Source: Bacteroidales bacterium
GTDB taxonomy: Bacteria; Bacteroidota; Bacteroidia; Bacteroidales; UBA932
Reading direction: 5' to 3'
DNA: 33,204 bases
NCBI GenBank assembly: GCA_016290725.1
Contig: JAEEUZ010000007.1
Span: 1-33,204 of the forward strand
The notes under the pieces are model-generated. The model was not told where the DNA came from, searched no databases, and worked only from the letters and a program-made list of their open reading frames with translations. This document shows, one piece after another, positions 9,947 through 21,341 of the stretch. The position numbers and the translations under genes are program-made. Within the stretch, counting starts at the first letter, position 1; the number at the start of each line of letters is the position of its first letter.

Positions 9947-10836
9947 CGCTGGGAATTCATGGACTCCGCCATCTCGCGGGCAAGGCGACGGAGGTCGCCC
10001 CTGGAGCGGCCCACGCGCGGAGTTAACTGATAATACAGGCCAAGGGTTACCGCCGCGTCAAGCGGATATGCGTAACGGTAATAGAAACCTTCTCCCGTGA
10101 AGTCCGGGTCGTAGAAAGTGATCCAGCCCCACTTCACAAGAGCGTTGATGTGAATCTCGATTGGATCGAACATAATGGCGATTCCGGGGCCCGCGGCCAT
10201 GCCGCCGGTCCAGCGGTTTTCATCGTCCTGGAAGGTGTTGCGCACGCTCTCGAACTTTTCCCTCACGGCGTCGGTGGGGTTGAAGGTAATGTTGGGGTGT
10301 TCCCAGAAGGCCTTGCGGTCCACGCTTTCGCGGTAGCCGGCGAAAAAGCCCACCTTCGCCAGGATTTTGAAGTGGTCGCTTATGTCGAAGTGACCGTGTG
10401 TGAGAACGAAAATCTCCGGAACGCGCATGGCAGCCTCATAGGCATAGGTACTGGAAACATAGCGCACATTTCCCGTTTCCTTGGAATACTTGAAGCGGTA
10501 GCCCTCCCAGGTGTACTGGAAGCCAAGTTCCAGGCCAACGTTGGGGAACATGTTCATCATGGTGGCGTTCTTGATGATGGAGAAGCCGTAGGTGGGGTAG
10601 TGCACGGCTATTTCGCTGGCCCAGGTGGGGTTGAAATATCCGTTCAGTAGCGTTGCACCCCCGAATGCGCCGATGAGCCAGTTGTTGTTGGGGCGGTTCT
10701 GCCGCTTAATCTGCACTGTGTCCAGATACTCGTTCGTGACCGGATCCGGCAGCGAGAAGAATTCCGGCTCCTGGGCTAGCAGCGAGGCGGGGACGAGCAG
10801 CAGCAGTGCTATGAGAAGTCTCTTCTTTAACATCAT
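9943..10836 (-). CDS. Putative outer-membrane beta-barrel protein of unknown function
   Basis: 297 aa; signal peptide MMLKKRLLIALLLLVPASLLAQ, followed by amphipathic aromatic-rich segments. Confidence 0.7.
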   Translation of the reverse strand: MMLKKRLLIALLLLVPASLLAQEPEFFSLPDPVTNEYLDTVQIKRQNRPNNNWLIGAFGGATLLNGYFNPTWASEIAVHYPTYGFSIIKNATMMNMFPNVGLELGFQYTWEGYRFKYSKETGNVRYVSSTYAYEAAMRVPEIFVLTHGHFDISDHFKILAKVGFFAGYRESVDRKAFWEHPNITFNPTDAVREKFESVRNTFQDDENRWTGGMAAGPGIAIMFDPIEIHINALVKWGWITFYDPDFTGEGFYYRYAYPLDAAVTLGLYYQLTPRVGRSRGDLRRLAREMAESMNSQR

Positions 10837-12629
10837 CGGAACATCTCCTCCAGATTGATTTTCTGCACCAGCTCCGTCCTTTCGGGGATATCGATGAGGA
10901 ACTGGTCGTCTATTTTATAGAAGAGCACTTTCTCCGGCTGACGATGCTCCAGCAGGTTTCCGGTATCCACCAGGGAGTTGCCGTTCATGTCTTCGATCAC
11001 CCTCACGCAGTACTTGCCCGCCTTAAGGTACGGGAACAAAACCGACTGGTCGCTGCTCACGATGAAACTGCGAATCACCTTGTCCCGCCTTTCAGTGAGC
11101 AGGTCGATGATGTATTTCGCCCCAACTCCGCTGAGTTCCAGGGTGAGGGAACTGAGTTTGTCGTCCTTGGGGAGACTCACCTTCAGTTCAGTGCTGTCGT
11201 TGTAATGGCCGTTCACGTCGCGGAACTTCCGGTAGGGGAGTTTCAGGTAGTACTCATAGCCTTCCAGAAGGGTTTCGCCCGGCATAACGGTGAAACGCCT
11301 CAGATTCGTGGAATCCTGCGTTACGGTGTATGTGCCGGCCTTTTTCTGCTGGCGCGGGTTCACGCTCCAGAACTCGAGGGAATCCCAGGCGCTCTCGATG
11401 AGCGGGTACTTGAACTCGAAACTGAATCCGTACTGTTCGATGGTTGTAGCCTCCGCTACGGAAGTATACACAGCGATAGTATCCTCGTGCTTACGGTCCC
11501 GCTGGGAACTCTTGGACAGTTCCGCGCGGAGCTGCTTGGACATTGGAAGCCGCACGTCTTCCTCCGTTGGGACAAGCTTGCCAAGGCTGTCCGTCTTGTC
11601 GTAATTGATACGCAGGATGAGCGTATCCTGGATCGGCCCAAGGGCCCAGAGTTCCAGTGAATCCCTCTGGGGGTTGAACTGGGAAATGAGCCTCGGAGCC
11701 GGTTTCCCGAGGAAACGCATGGAATGTACATTGGCCGATGGAGCCATGAAAGTGATGTATGCCGTGCGCGCTCCAACCCTTTCTTTCTTCACGATATACT
11801 GCTTGGACGGCTTTTCGCGGAAGATACTCAGTTCCATGTCGGTCTTGCGGGCAAGGCAGTGCAGGGTATCTTTCATGTCGAACTTGAGCAGTTCGTACAG
11901 AGTGTCGTTATAAACCACCGAGGGGCGGAAAAGAGTATCCAGGAAGGCGATGCTCTCCTGGTCCGGGTCGTACATGTTGTTGTTATTGGCATCGCGGATA
12001 GCGTACACGCGGTACAGCGTATCCTGGATGTTGCGGAGGCTGAAGTAGCCCCAGTCGTCCGTTCGGGCGGCGGCAACGGGACGGTGCAGGAATACCGCGG
12101 AGTCCGCATGGTCCTTATACAGGAGCACGGTTGCGCCTTTTATCGGCATGAGGGTGTTGCAGTCCTGAACGATGCCGCTCATGCACATGGAGTCTATCTG
12201 GGGGCCGGTGGAGAACACCAGGGTGTAACCAGGGTGCATGTTGCCTTCGTTATTGTCGGCAATAGCTCCGGTGAGGTCCAGCGTATAGGTGGTGTTGGGT
12301 TCAAGGTCGCTCTCGAAGGTTACCACGACGCTCTTGCCCTGGATCTTTGTCTTGGGCTTTTTCTCCAGAGGCGGCGAAAGGAACACGGCCTGCGGGTCCT
12401 TGATCTTCACGTATTCGTTAAAGGTGAACACAAGTTTGGTCTTGTGCACGGGAACGTTCACGGAGCCGGGAAGGGGAGACACCTTGGTGAGCACCGGGGG
12501 TATAGTATCCTTGGGGCCGCCGGTAGGGGGCGTGGTGGTGTTGGCACAGCCGGACGGGAACATCATCGCTCCCAGCACCAGGGCCACCGGAACCAGTGGT
12601 ATCAGAAGGCGCAGTATACGTTTAATCAT
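10833..12629 (-). CDS. Ig-like (SbsA-type) domain lipoprotein
   Basis: 598 aa from ATG at 12629: MIKRILRLLIPLVPVALVLGAMMFPSGCANTTTPPTGGPKDTIPPVLTKVSPLPGSVNV...; lipobox then Big_5-like repeat. The longer listed ORF start lies inside relA. Confidence 0.82.
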   Translation of the reverse strand: MIKRILRLLIPLVPVALVLGAMMFPSGCANTTTPPTGGPKDTIPPVLTKVSPLPGSVNVPVHKTKLVFTFNEYVKIKDPQAVFLSPPLEKKPKTKIQGKSVVVTFESDLEPNTTYTLDLTGAIADNNEGNMHPGYTLVFSTGPQIDSMCMSGIVQDCNTLMPIKGATVLLYKDHADSAVFLHRPVAAARTDDWGYFSLRNIQDTLYRVYAIRDANNNNMYDPDQESIAFLDTLFRPSVVYNDTLYELLKFDMKDTLHCLARKTDMELSIFREKPSKQYIVKKERVGARTAYITFMAPSANVHSMRFLGKPAPRLISQFNPQRDSLELWALGPIQDTLILRINYDKTDSLGKLVPTEEDVRLPMSKQLRAELSKSSQRDRKHEDTIAVYTSVAEATTIEQYGFSFEFKYPLIESAWDSLEFWSVNPRQQKKAGTYTVTQDSTNLRRFTVMPGETLLEGYEYYLKLPYRKFRDVNGHYNDSTELKVSLPKDDKLSSLTLELSGVGAKYIIDLLTERRDKVIRSFIVSSDQSVLFPYLKAGKYCVRVIEDMNGNSLVDTGNLLEHRQPEKVLFYKIDDQFLIDIPERTELVQKINLEEMFR

Positions 12630-14857
12630 AAGTCGGTACGTGTTATATTCCGAATTCCGTCTATTCCTCCCAGCTTCCGTATCACTTTCTCCAGGACTTC
12701 GGTATTGTTGACGTAAAAGTCGATAAATCCTTTGAATATGCCTTCCTCCGCAGCGATGTCGATGCGGCGCATGTTCACTCCCATCACCTCCGAGAGATAA
12801 TGGGTGATCTCGTTCACCAGGCCTTTGCGGTCGATTCCCTGCATGGAAATGCGCACCGGGAATGAGACGCTCTCCGTTTCCGCTCCCCAGTGGGGAACAA
12901 CCACAAGGTCTCCGTGCGTGGCTGCAATAGCTTCCGCAACGGGGCAGGATTTCTTGTGAATGGTTACGCTCCCGTCCGGGGCGCGGAAACCAACTATCGA
13001 ATCCCCGGGAATGGGATTGCAGCATGTGGCGATTATGTACTTGCCATCCTGCTCGTTGATTTCAACACCTTTGGCAGCCTTGGGGGTTTCGCGGCCGCCG
13101 CCGAAAAGGTTACTCAGCCAGCCCCTCGAACCGCTCTTTTTCTTTTCCAGAAGTTCTTTCACGGTGTCCGGAGAGATTGAGCCGATGCCAACGCTCAGAT
13201 ACAGGTCTTCCGCATTGGAGGCGCCGAGAGTCTGGATAAGAAAATTCAGTGTGCGATTATCTTTCTTGGAACCTGTGGCGGCAATTTCCCTGTCCACTAT
13301 TCCACGGCCGAAATCTATGCTCTGACGCCGTTCACCGCGGAAATAATCCATCACCAGGGCCTTGGCGTGGCGTGTCTGGAGGAAGCCCATCCATTCGTGC
13401 TTTGGCCTTTCTTCAGCCGCTGTGATGATTTCTATCTGGTCGCCTGCCTTCAGCTTATAGCTTAGGGCAACCAGTTTCTGGTTCGCCTTGGCGGCGATGG
13501 CGGTATTGCCGATTTCGGAATGGATGAGATACGCGAAGTCCAGGGCCGTGGCGCCGTTCTGGATGCTGCGCTGTTCTCCCTTGGGGGTGAACACGGTTAT
13601 TTCCGAACTGGTGAGGTCGTTGTGGATTATGTCCAGAAGTTCCAGAGCGTTCACGTCCGGATCCGACAGGATATCCTGGATTCTTTCCAGCCAGCGGTCC
13701 ATTTCTTTGTCGCCTTCGCCGGCATAGCCGTCCTGCTTGTAGCGCCAGTGCGCGGCGATACCCTTTTCCGCGATGTCGTCCATGCGGGTGGTGCGGATCT
13801 GCACCTCCACTTTAATGCCCCTGTCTCCGATAAGAGTGCAGTGGAGAGCCTCGTAGCCGTTGGGTTTGGGCATCGCCAGCCAGTCCCTTGTGCGCTCCGG
13901 AATGAAGCGGTACATGCCGCCCAGCATGGAGTGGATTCGCCAGCACTGCTCGCGCTCCGGAACACCGGGCTTGGGATCGAAGATTATGCGGATGGCATAC
14001 AGGTCATACACTTCCTCGAAGGACACGTGCTTGGTTTGCATCTTGTGCCACACCGAGTACGGGGTTTTCACCCTCTTCACGATGCGGAAAGTGTAGCCTG
14101 CATCCTTGAGTTTCTGCTCGATAGGAGCCACGAAGTTGTCGATATCGGCCTTCCTTCCCTCCACGGAACGGTTGATAAGCCGTTCCACCTCGTTATATGC
14201 ATCCGGCTCCTTGAAGCGAAGCCAGATGTTCTCCAGTTCGGTTTTGACGCTGTAAAGGCCAAGCCTGTGGGCAAGGGGGATGAAGATGAACATCGTTTCC
14301 GACAATATCTTGTCCCTCTTGTTCTCCGGCATGAATTCTATGGTGCGGCAGTTGTGAAGGCGGTCTGCAAGTTTGATCAGGACAACGCGGGGATCGTCGT
14401 TCAGGGTGAGGAGGATGCGCTTGAAATTCTCCGCCTGGAGGCTCTTCACGGCATTCGCGCTGCGTTTCTTGTCGCTGGTGTCCAGTACATTCTTGATCTT
14501 CGTGAGACCATCCACCAGCGAGGCGATCTTGTCTCCGAAGAGCTGGCGCAGATCGTCTACCGAAAACTCGGTGTCTTCCACAACGTCGTGCAGGAGGGCG
14601 GCCGATATGGACTTATATCCAAGGCCGATGTCGTCTACCACAATCTGGGCAACCGCCAGGGGATGGAGCATGTACGGCTCCCCGCTGCGGCGGCGCACGT
14701 TCTTATGAGCCTCGTTGGCGAACTCGAAGGCCTTGCGGATAACCTCACGCTCCGCGGGGTCTTCGCATCGCTTCTGAGCCGATTCCCACAGCTTCTCGAA
14801 AGCCGCGTTTATCAGGTCGTAATCCTCCTGAGTGAATATCGTGTTAAAACTGCTCAT
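12626..14857 (-). CDS. Bifunctional (p)ppGpp synthetase/hydrolase, RelA/SpoT family
   Basis: 743 aa; intact HD motif LLHDVVEDTEFS, synthetase region, TGS domain (ITVFTPKGEQRSIQNGATALDFAYLIHSEIGNTA), C-terminal ACT domain. Confidence 0.96.
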   Translation of the reverse strand: MSSFNTIFTQEDYDLINAAFEKLWESAQKRCEDPAEREVIRKAFEFANEAHKNVRRRSGEPYMLHPLAVAQIVVDDIGLGYKSISAALLHDVVEDTEFSVDDLRQLFGDKIASLVDGLTKIKNVLDTSDKKRSANAVKSLQAENFKRILLTLNDDPRVVLIKLADRLHNCRTIEFMPENKRDKILSETMFIFIPLAHRLGLYSVKTELENIWLRFKEPDAYNEVERLINRSVEGRKADIDNFVAPIEQKLKDAGYTFRIVKRVKTPYSVWHKMQTKHVSFEEVYDLYAIRIIFDPKPGVPEREQCWRIHSMLGGMYRFIPERTRDWLAMPKPNGYEALHCTLIGDRGIKVEVQIRTTRMDDIAEKGIAAHWRYKQDGYAGEGDKEMDRWLERIQDILSDPDVNALELLDIIHNDLTSSEITVFTPKGEQRSIQNGATALDFAYLIHSEIGNTAIAAKANQKLVALSYKLKAGDQIEIITAAEERPKHEWMGFLQTRHAKALVMDYFRGERRQSIDFGRGIVDREIAATGSKKDNRTLNFLIQTLGASNAEDLYLSVGIGSISPDTVKELLEKKKSGSRGWLSNLFGGGRETPKAAKGVEINEQDGKYIIATCCNPIPGDSIVGFRAPDGSVTIHKKSCPVAEAIAATHGDLVVVPHWGAETESVSFPVRISMQGIDRKGLVNEITHYLSEVMGVNMRRIDIAAEEGIFKGFIDFYVNNTEVLEKVIRKLGGIDGIRNITRTDL

Positions 14858-15849
14858 GCCTTTTCCTCTTTCTTTTTAACAGGTAACGGAGCATGGTTCA
14901 CGTTCTGGAAAGCATAGGAGAGTTCCGCCCCGTAAAGGACGATGCTCCATCCTATGTTAAGCCAGATCATGAACAGGGGAATCGCAGCCAGAACTCCATA
15001 CACGGCGCTCTGCTTGGCCACCATCACCTGGGTTTCCAGATACAGGTATTGCACGGCCGTGAAAAGGATGCCCGAAACCAGCGCCGCCTTGAGGGCGTGG
15101 CGGTAGTGCACCTTCGTGCCGGGGATCCACTTGTACATGGCTGCCAGTATAAGTATCGCCATTGCGGCGAAAGTAATCCACGAAAGGGCCGTCTTGAGGC
15201 TTTCGGAGAATGCCAGCTTGGACGGGACGATGAGGTCCAGGATATGCGAATACACTACCGAACCGGAGAAGAACAGCACGATCACGAAGGGGGAGAGCAG
15301 AAGAACCGCAAACACCACTCCGAGCATCTTCCAGAAGCTGCGCTCCTTGGGAACCTTCCACACGTTGTTGAACACCCTGCGCACGCTCATCATCATCCAA
15401 ATCAAAATCCACAGGAAGGAAAGCATGCTCACCAGGCCGAACAGGCCGGATTCAGCCGTGAGGAGGATATGGTCTGCCGCGTTAAGGAGATTGTCGATGA
15501 GCTGGGGATTGTCGAAGTTCGTGAAGAGGAATTCAGCCAGACGGTCCGACAGCCCAAGGCCGCCGGTGAGGTAGAAGGCGATGGCAAGGAACGGCACGAT
15601 GCTCATCATGCTCTGATAGCTAAGCGCCGTCACCTGGAAGCCGATTTTCTGGTCCGAGAAGGTGTTCATCATCAGCAGGACGGTGCGGATGTCGGTGATC
15701 GCGCGTTTCTTGAAGCGCGAGAAATCATCGGCATTCAGATACCAGATGTCGTGCGTGATAAAACGCACCACGCGGTTGATTATGATGGATAACCAACGCA
15801 TGCGCACCTTTATGGCCTTGAACAACGATCTTCTCTTCCTCTTTCCCAT
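14854..15849 (-). CDS. YihY/virulence factor BrkB family inner-membrane protein
   Basis: 331 aa; multiple TM segments and YihY pattern (ALSYQSMMSIVPFLAIAFYL; YGVLAAIPLFMIWLNIGWSIVLYGAELSYAFQN). Confidence 0.88.
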   Translation of the reverse strand: MGKRKRRSLFKAIKVRMRWLSIIINRVVRFITHDIWYLNADDFSRFKKRAITDIRTVLLMMNTFSDQKIGFQVTALSYQSMMSIVPFLAIAFYLTGGLGLSDRLAEFLFTNFDNPQLIDNLLNAADHILLTAESGLFGLVSMLSFLWILIWMMMSVRRVFNNVWKVPKERSFWKMLGVVFAVLLLSPFVIVLFFSGSVVYSHILDLIVPSKLAFSESLKTALSWITFAAMAILILAAMYKWIPGTKVHYRHALKAALVSGILFTAVQYLYLETQVMVAKQSAVYGVLAAIPLFMIWLNIGWSIVLYGAELSYAFQNVNHAPLPVKKKEEKA

Positions 15850-15855
15850 ATCCCG

Positions 15856-17967
<2,112 letters not shown>

Positions 17968-17978
17968 TTATTTTTGCG

Positions 17979-17986
17979 TATATTTG
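17979..17986 (+). promoter_or_regulatory. Putative -7 box (TATATTTG) for the phosphofructokinase gene
   Basis: TAnnTTTG, 33 nt upstream of ATG at 18020. Confidence 0.55.
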
Positions 17987-18019
17987 TGCAATCGAAAAAA
18001 CTTAACTTATATCATCGAT

Positions 18020-19249
18020 ATGAAAGATTCCATCATCATCCTCTGCGGCGGCGGCCCTGCACCGGGCATGAACACCGTCGTAATGTCTGTGGCAAAGACC
18101 TTCCTTTCAGGCGGTTATCGCGTAATCGGCCTTCACGGCGGCTACAGCGGCCTGTTTTCCAAATCCCCCAGGACGGAAGAAATCGATTTCTTCAAGGCCG
18201 ATGCATACTTCAACCGTGGCGGCAGCTACCTGCAGATGTCCCGCTTCAAACCCACCGACAAGGATTTTGCGGAGAACTTCAACCTCTCCCTTTTCCAGGA
18301 CAACAACATCAAGCTCCTGGTAACAGTGGGCGGAGACGATACCGCTTCCACTGCAAACCGCATCGCCAAATTCCTTGAGGCAAAGCAGTATCCCATCCAT
18401 AACATCCACGTCCCCAAAACCATCGACAACGACCTGCCTCTGCCGCAGAACACCCCCACCTTCGGCTTCAACTCCGCAAAGGACGAGGGCGCACACCTGG
18501 CACGCACCGTCTATGAGGATGCCCGCACCAGCGGCAACTGGCTCATCATCAGCGCCATGGGCCGCAGCGCTGGCCACCTGGCCCTGGGTATCGGCGAGGC
18601 AACTCATTGCCCCATGACCATTATCCCGGAGATGTTCAACAAAACAACAATTACCCTGGACAAGATTGTGAACCTGGCCCTTTCCGCCATTCTCAAGCGC
18701 AATATCCTCGGCATTCCGTATGGCACCGTGGTAGTTGCGGAAGGCGTATTCCACGATCTGGATCCCCAGGAAATCAAGGACGCAGGTGTTTCCATGACCT
18801 ACGACGAGCACGGCCATCCGGAGCTTGGCAAGATTTCCAAGGCCGTTCTTTTCAACGACATCCTGGACAAGAAGTTCAAAGCCATCGGCCTTAAGGTGAA
18901 AACCCGCCCCGTGGAAATCGGCTACGATGTTCGCTGCCAGGATCCCATCGCCTATGACCTCACATACTGCTCGGAGCTTGCAATGGGCGCCTATGAGCTC
19001 TTCAAGAAAGGTGAAACCGGCTGCATGGTGTATGTAGATGCCTTTGGCACCGCACATCCTCTGTACCTGAAAGACCTCCAGAACGCGGAAGGCAAAATTC
19101 CTCCCCGCAGGGTGGATATCGACGGCGGCACCGCTCGCAACTACTACGCGAACCTCTGCCACTACATCACTCCCGCAGACTATGAGGCTGCGCGTAAGTA
19201 TGTAGCGGATCCGGAGGCCTACGATTTTGCAAAGATCCTTAACTGGTAA
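18020..19249 (+). CDS. 6-phosphofructokinase, diphosphate-dependent type by motif
   Basis: 409 aa from MKDSIIILCGGGPAPGMNTVV; VTVGGDDTAS and PKTIDNDLPLP carry the Asp and Lys typical of PPi-dependent PFKs. Confidence 0.88.
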   Translation: MKDSIIILCGGGPAPGMNTVVMSVAKTFLSGGYRVIGLHGGYSGLFSKSPRTEEIDFFKADAYFNRGGSYLQMSRFKPTDKDFAENFNLSLFQDNNIKLLVTVGGDDTASTANRIAKFLEAKQYPIHNIHVPKTIDNDLPLPQNTPTFGFNSAKDEGAHLARTVYEDARTSGNWLIISAMGRSAGHLALGIGEATHCPMTIIPEMFNKTTITLDKIVNLALSAILKRNILGIPYGTVVVAEGVFHDLDPQEIKDAGVSMTYDEHGHPELGKISKAVLFNDILDKKFKAIGLKVKTRPVEIGYDVRCQDPIAYDLTYCSELAMGAYELFKKGETGCMVYVDAFGTAHPLYLKDLQNAEGKIPPRRVDIDGGTARNYYANLCHYITPADYEAARKYVADPEAYDFAKILNW

Positions 19250-19260
19250 ACGCATGTAGA

Positions 19261-19830
19261 GTGTCCCCGAAAGCACTGGCAACCATCGTCCTCGCCTCCC
19301 TTGCAGCAGTAGCCTGCAAGAGGGGCGGGGTCGCTTTAGACCAGCCCTTCTTCGAACTGGAGGGGCGGGTGAGGGCCGTGACGTGGACGGGCGGCACTGG
19401 GCTCACTTCCGGCCAGTGGGATTTCTCGCAGGACGGAAAGATGGTCCGCGGCGCCTGGGAGGTTACCGGAAGGGACCGTCTCAGCGGCAGGATCAAATCA
19501 GCCTCGCTCTGCGAGGTGGACAACGATTCCAGGGAAGAGTTCAACGTGGCCCTGGAATTCACGCTGGACCGGGGCGGAAATCTCCTGTCGGCCCTTAACC
19601 GGAACGATTTCGGAGAGTACGAATATGTGCTGGAGCGCGGCTCGGACGGCCGGGTTATCAACACCTCGGTGCGGGACCTGGCAGACAGCGCCAAATACAT
19701 CTACAATTTCAGCGGCTACACCTGCGATTCCCTCGGAAACTGGGTGTCCAGGCGCTATACGGTCACTTGCGAAGGCAAGGTTGTGAACTCCGGGGCGGAA
19801 AGCCGCGACATAGTTTATTACGATGAGTAA
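19261..19830 (+). CDS. Small hypothetical lipoprotein (GTG start)
   Basis: 189 aa; MSPKALATIVLASLAAVAC lipoprotein-like signal; overlaps the next gene by 8 bp. Confidence 0.6.
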   Translation: MSPKALATIVLASLAAVACKRGGVALDQPFFELEGRVRAVTWTGGTGLTSGQWDFSQDGKMVRGAWEVTGRDRLSGRIKSASLCEVDNDSREEFNVALEFTLDRGGNLLSALNRNDFGEYEYVLERGSDGRVINTSVRDLADSAKYIYNFSGYTCDSLGNWVSRRYTVTCEGKVVNSGAESRDIVYYDE

Positions 19831-21307
19831 ACATCTTATCTATCAGATGCTTCCCCGGCTTTGGGGAGAAGGGAAGTTCTCCAGTGTGGACGATAGCTTC
19901 CTCTCTTATGTGAAATCCCTCGGCTTCGATTACATCTGGTACACGGGAATCGTGCGGCATGCGACATCGGCCACCGAAAAAGTGGTGAAAGGGGAGGCCG
20001 GCTCGCCCTATGCCATCACGGACTGGTACGACGTGAATCCCTATATGGCCGATGACCCTTCGGAGCGGATGAAGGAGTTTTCGGAGCTTTTGAGCCGCAC
20101 CCACGAGGCCGGCCTTAAAGTGCTCATCGACTTTGTTCCCAACCACGTGGCCCGCGAATATTCCGGCGCCATGACTCCTCCCGGCGAGCCTGTCCTCGGG
20201 GCCGATGACGACTCGTCCATCCACTGGGCTCCGGACAACGACTTCTACTACTATCCCGGCGAGGCCCTATGGATGCCCTATGTAGAAGGTTATAGCGAGT
20301 TCCCGGCCCGGGCCTCCGGCAACGCCTTCACCCCGGCTCCGGCCCAGACGGACTGGTATGAAACCGTGAAGCTTAACTACTGCAACTGGCGCACCCCTAC
20401 ATGGGACAAGATGCTGCATGTGTTGCAGTTCTGGGCGGCCCTTGGCGTAGACGGTTTCCGCTGCGACATGGTGGAGCTGGTGCCCCCGCAGTTCATGCAG
20501 TGGGCGATAGAATCCATTAAGCGTGATTACCCTTCTCTTATGTTCGTTGCAGAGGTGTACGAGAAGGAGAAATACAATATGTATGTTCGTGAGGTTGGAT
20601 TCGACCTTCTCTATGACAAATCCGGCCTGTACGACACTCTGAGGGCCATTATGTGCTCGGGCGCATCGGCCCGCGAGATCACCCGCAACTGGCAGTTCCT
20701 TGGCGATCTGCAGCCCCGTATGCTATGCTTCCTGGAGAACCACGACGAGCAGCGTCTCGCCTCGGATTTCTTCGCCGGCTCTGCTTCTGCGGGGTACGCG
20801 GCAATGGCCGTTTCCCTGCTTCTTAACGATGCCTCGTTCATGCTGTATTTCGGCCAGGAAATAGGGGAGAGGGGAATGGACAATGAACCCTACAGCGGCC
20901 TTAACGGACGCACCACCATTTTCGACTGGTGGAAAGTGGCGAGCCTTCAGCGCCTTCGCCGCTACATCGGCAATCACCGCGCCGGGCTTCTCGCTGGTGA
21001 ACGCGCCGTTTTGAAGCGCTACACCGAGCTTCTTTCCTATGGGCGCGAACCCGCCTTCACCGAAGGGCAAACCTACGACCTCTGCTACTGCCAGAACTCC
21101 GGCTTCGACCCTTCCCGTCACTTCGCCTTCCTCCGTTCTACGGGTTCCGTAACGGCCTTGGTTGTAGCTAATTTCGGTGAATCAACTGAACTAACGGTTC
21201 AAATTCCCCAGCGCGCCCTGGACTTCCTCGAAACACCCCTTTCCGGCCCCCTCACACTCCGCCTCTGTGTCCCCTCCAACGACTTCGCCGTCCTATACCT
21301 GGTGTAA
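19823..21307 (+). CDS. GH13 family alpha-amylase-type glycosidase, no obvious signal peptide
   Basis: 494 aa; LIDFVPNHV (region I), DGFRCDMVEL (nucleophile Asp), FVAEVYEK (acid/base Glu), FLENHDEQR (third Asp). Confidence 0.93.
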   Translation: MSKHLIYQMLPRLWGEGKFSSVDDSFLSYVKSLGFDYIWYTGIVRHATSATEKVVKGEAGSPYAITDWYDVNPYMADDPSERMKEFSELLSRTHEAGLKVLIDFVPNHVAREYSGAMTPPGEPVLGADDDSSIHWAPDNDFYYYPGEALWMPYVEGYSEFPARASGNAFTPAPAQTDWYETVKLNYCNWRTPTWDKMLHVLQFWAALGVDGFRCDMVELVPPQFMQWAIESIKRDYPSLMFVAEVYEKEKYNMYVREVGFDLLYDKSGLYDTLRAIMCSGASAREITRNWQFLGDLQPRMLCFLENHDEQRLASDFFAGSASAGYAAMAVSLLLNDASFMLYFGQEIGERGMDNEPYSGLNGRTTIFDWWKVASLQRLRRYIGNHRAGLLAGERAVLKRYTELLSYGREPAFTEGQTYDLCYCQNSGFDPSRHFAFLRSTGSVTALVVANFGESTELTVQIPQRALDFLETPLSGPLTLRLCVPSNDFAVLYLV

Positions 21308-21341
21308 CCCTTCACGGTGCTAATGCGCAAACGCAATACGT

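Noticed and set aside
12627-13025. N-terminal extension of the 730-aa ORF at 10833-13025
   Set aside because: The extension lies inside relA; the lipoprotein signal MIKRILRLLIPLVP...GC starts at 12629 with an ATGA overlap.
12626-14857. Toxin-type or synthetase-only small alarmone synthetase
   Set aside because: Full-length long RSH protein with intact HD, synthetase, TGS and ACT regions.
13520-14917. 465-aa plus-strand ORF over relA/spoT
   Set aside because: Codon-register antisense shadow of a fully conserved RelA/SpoT gene.
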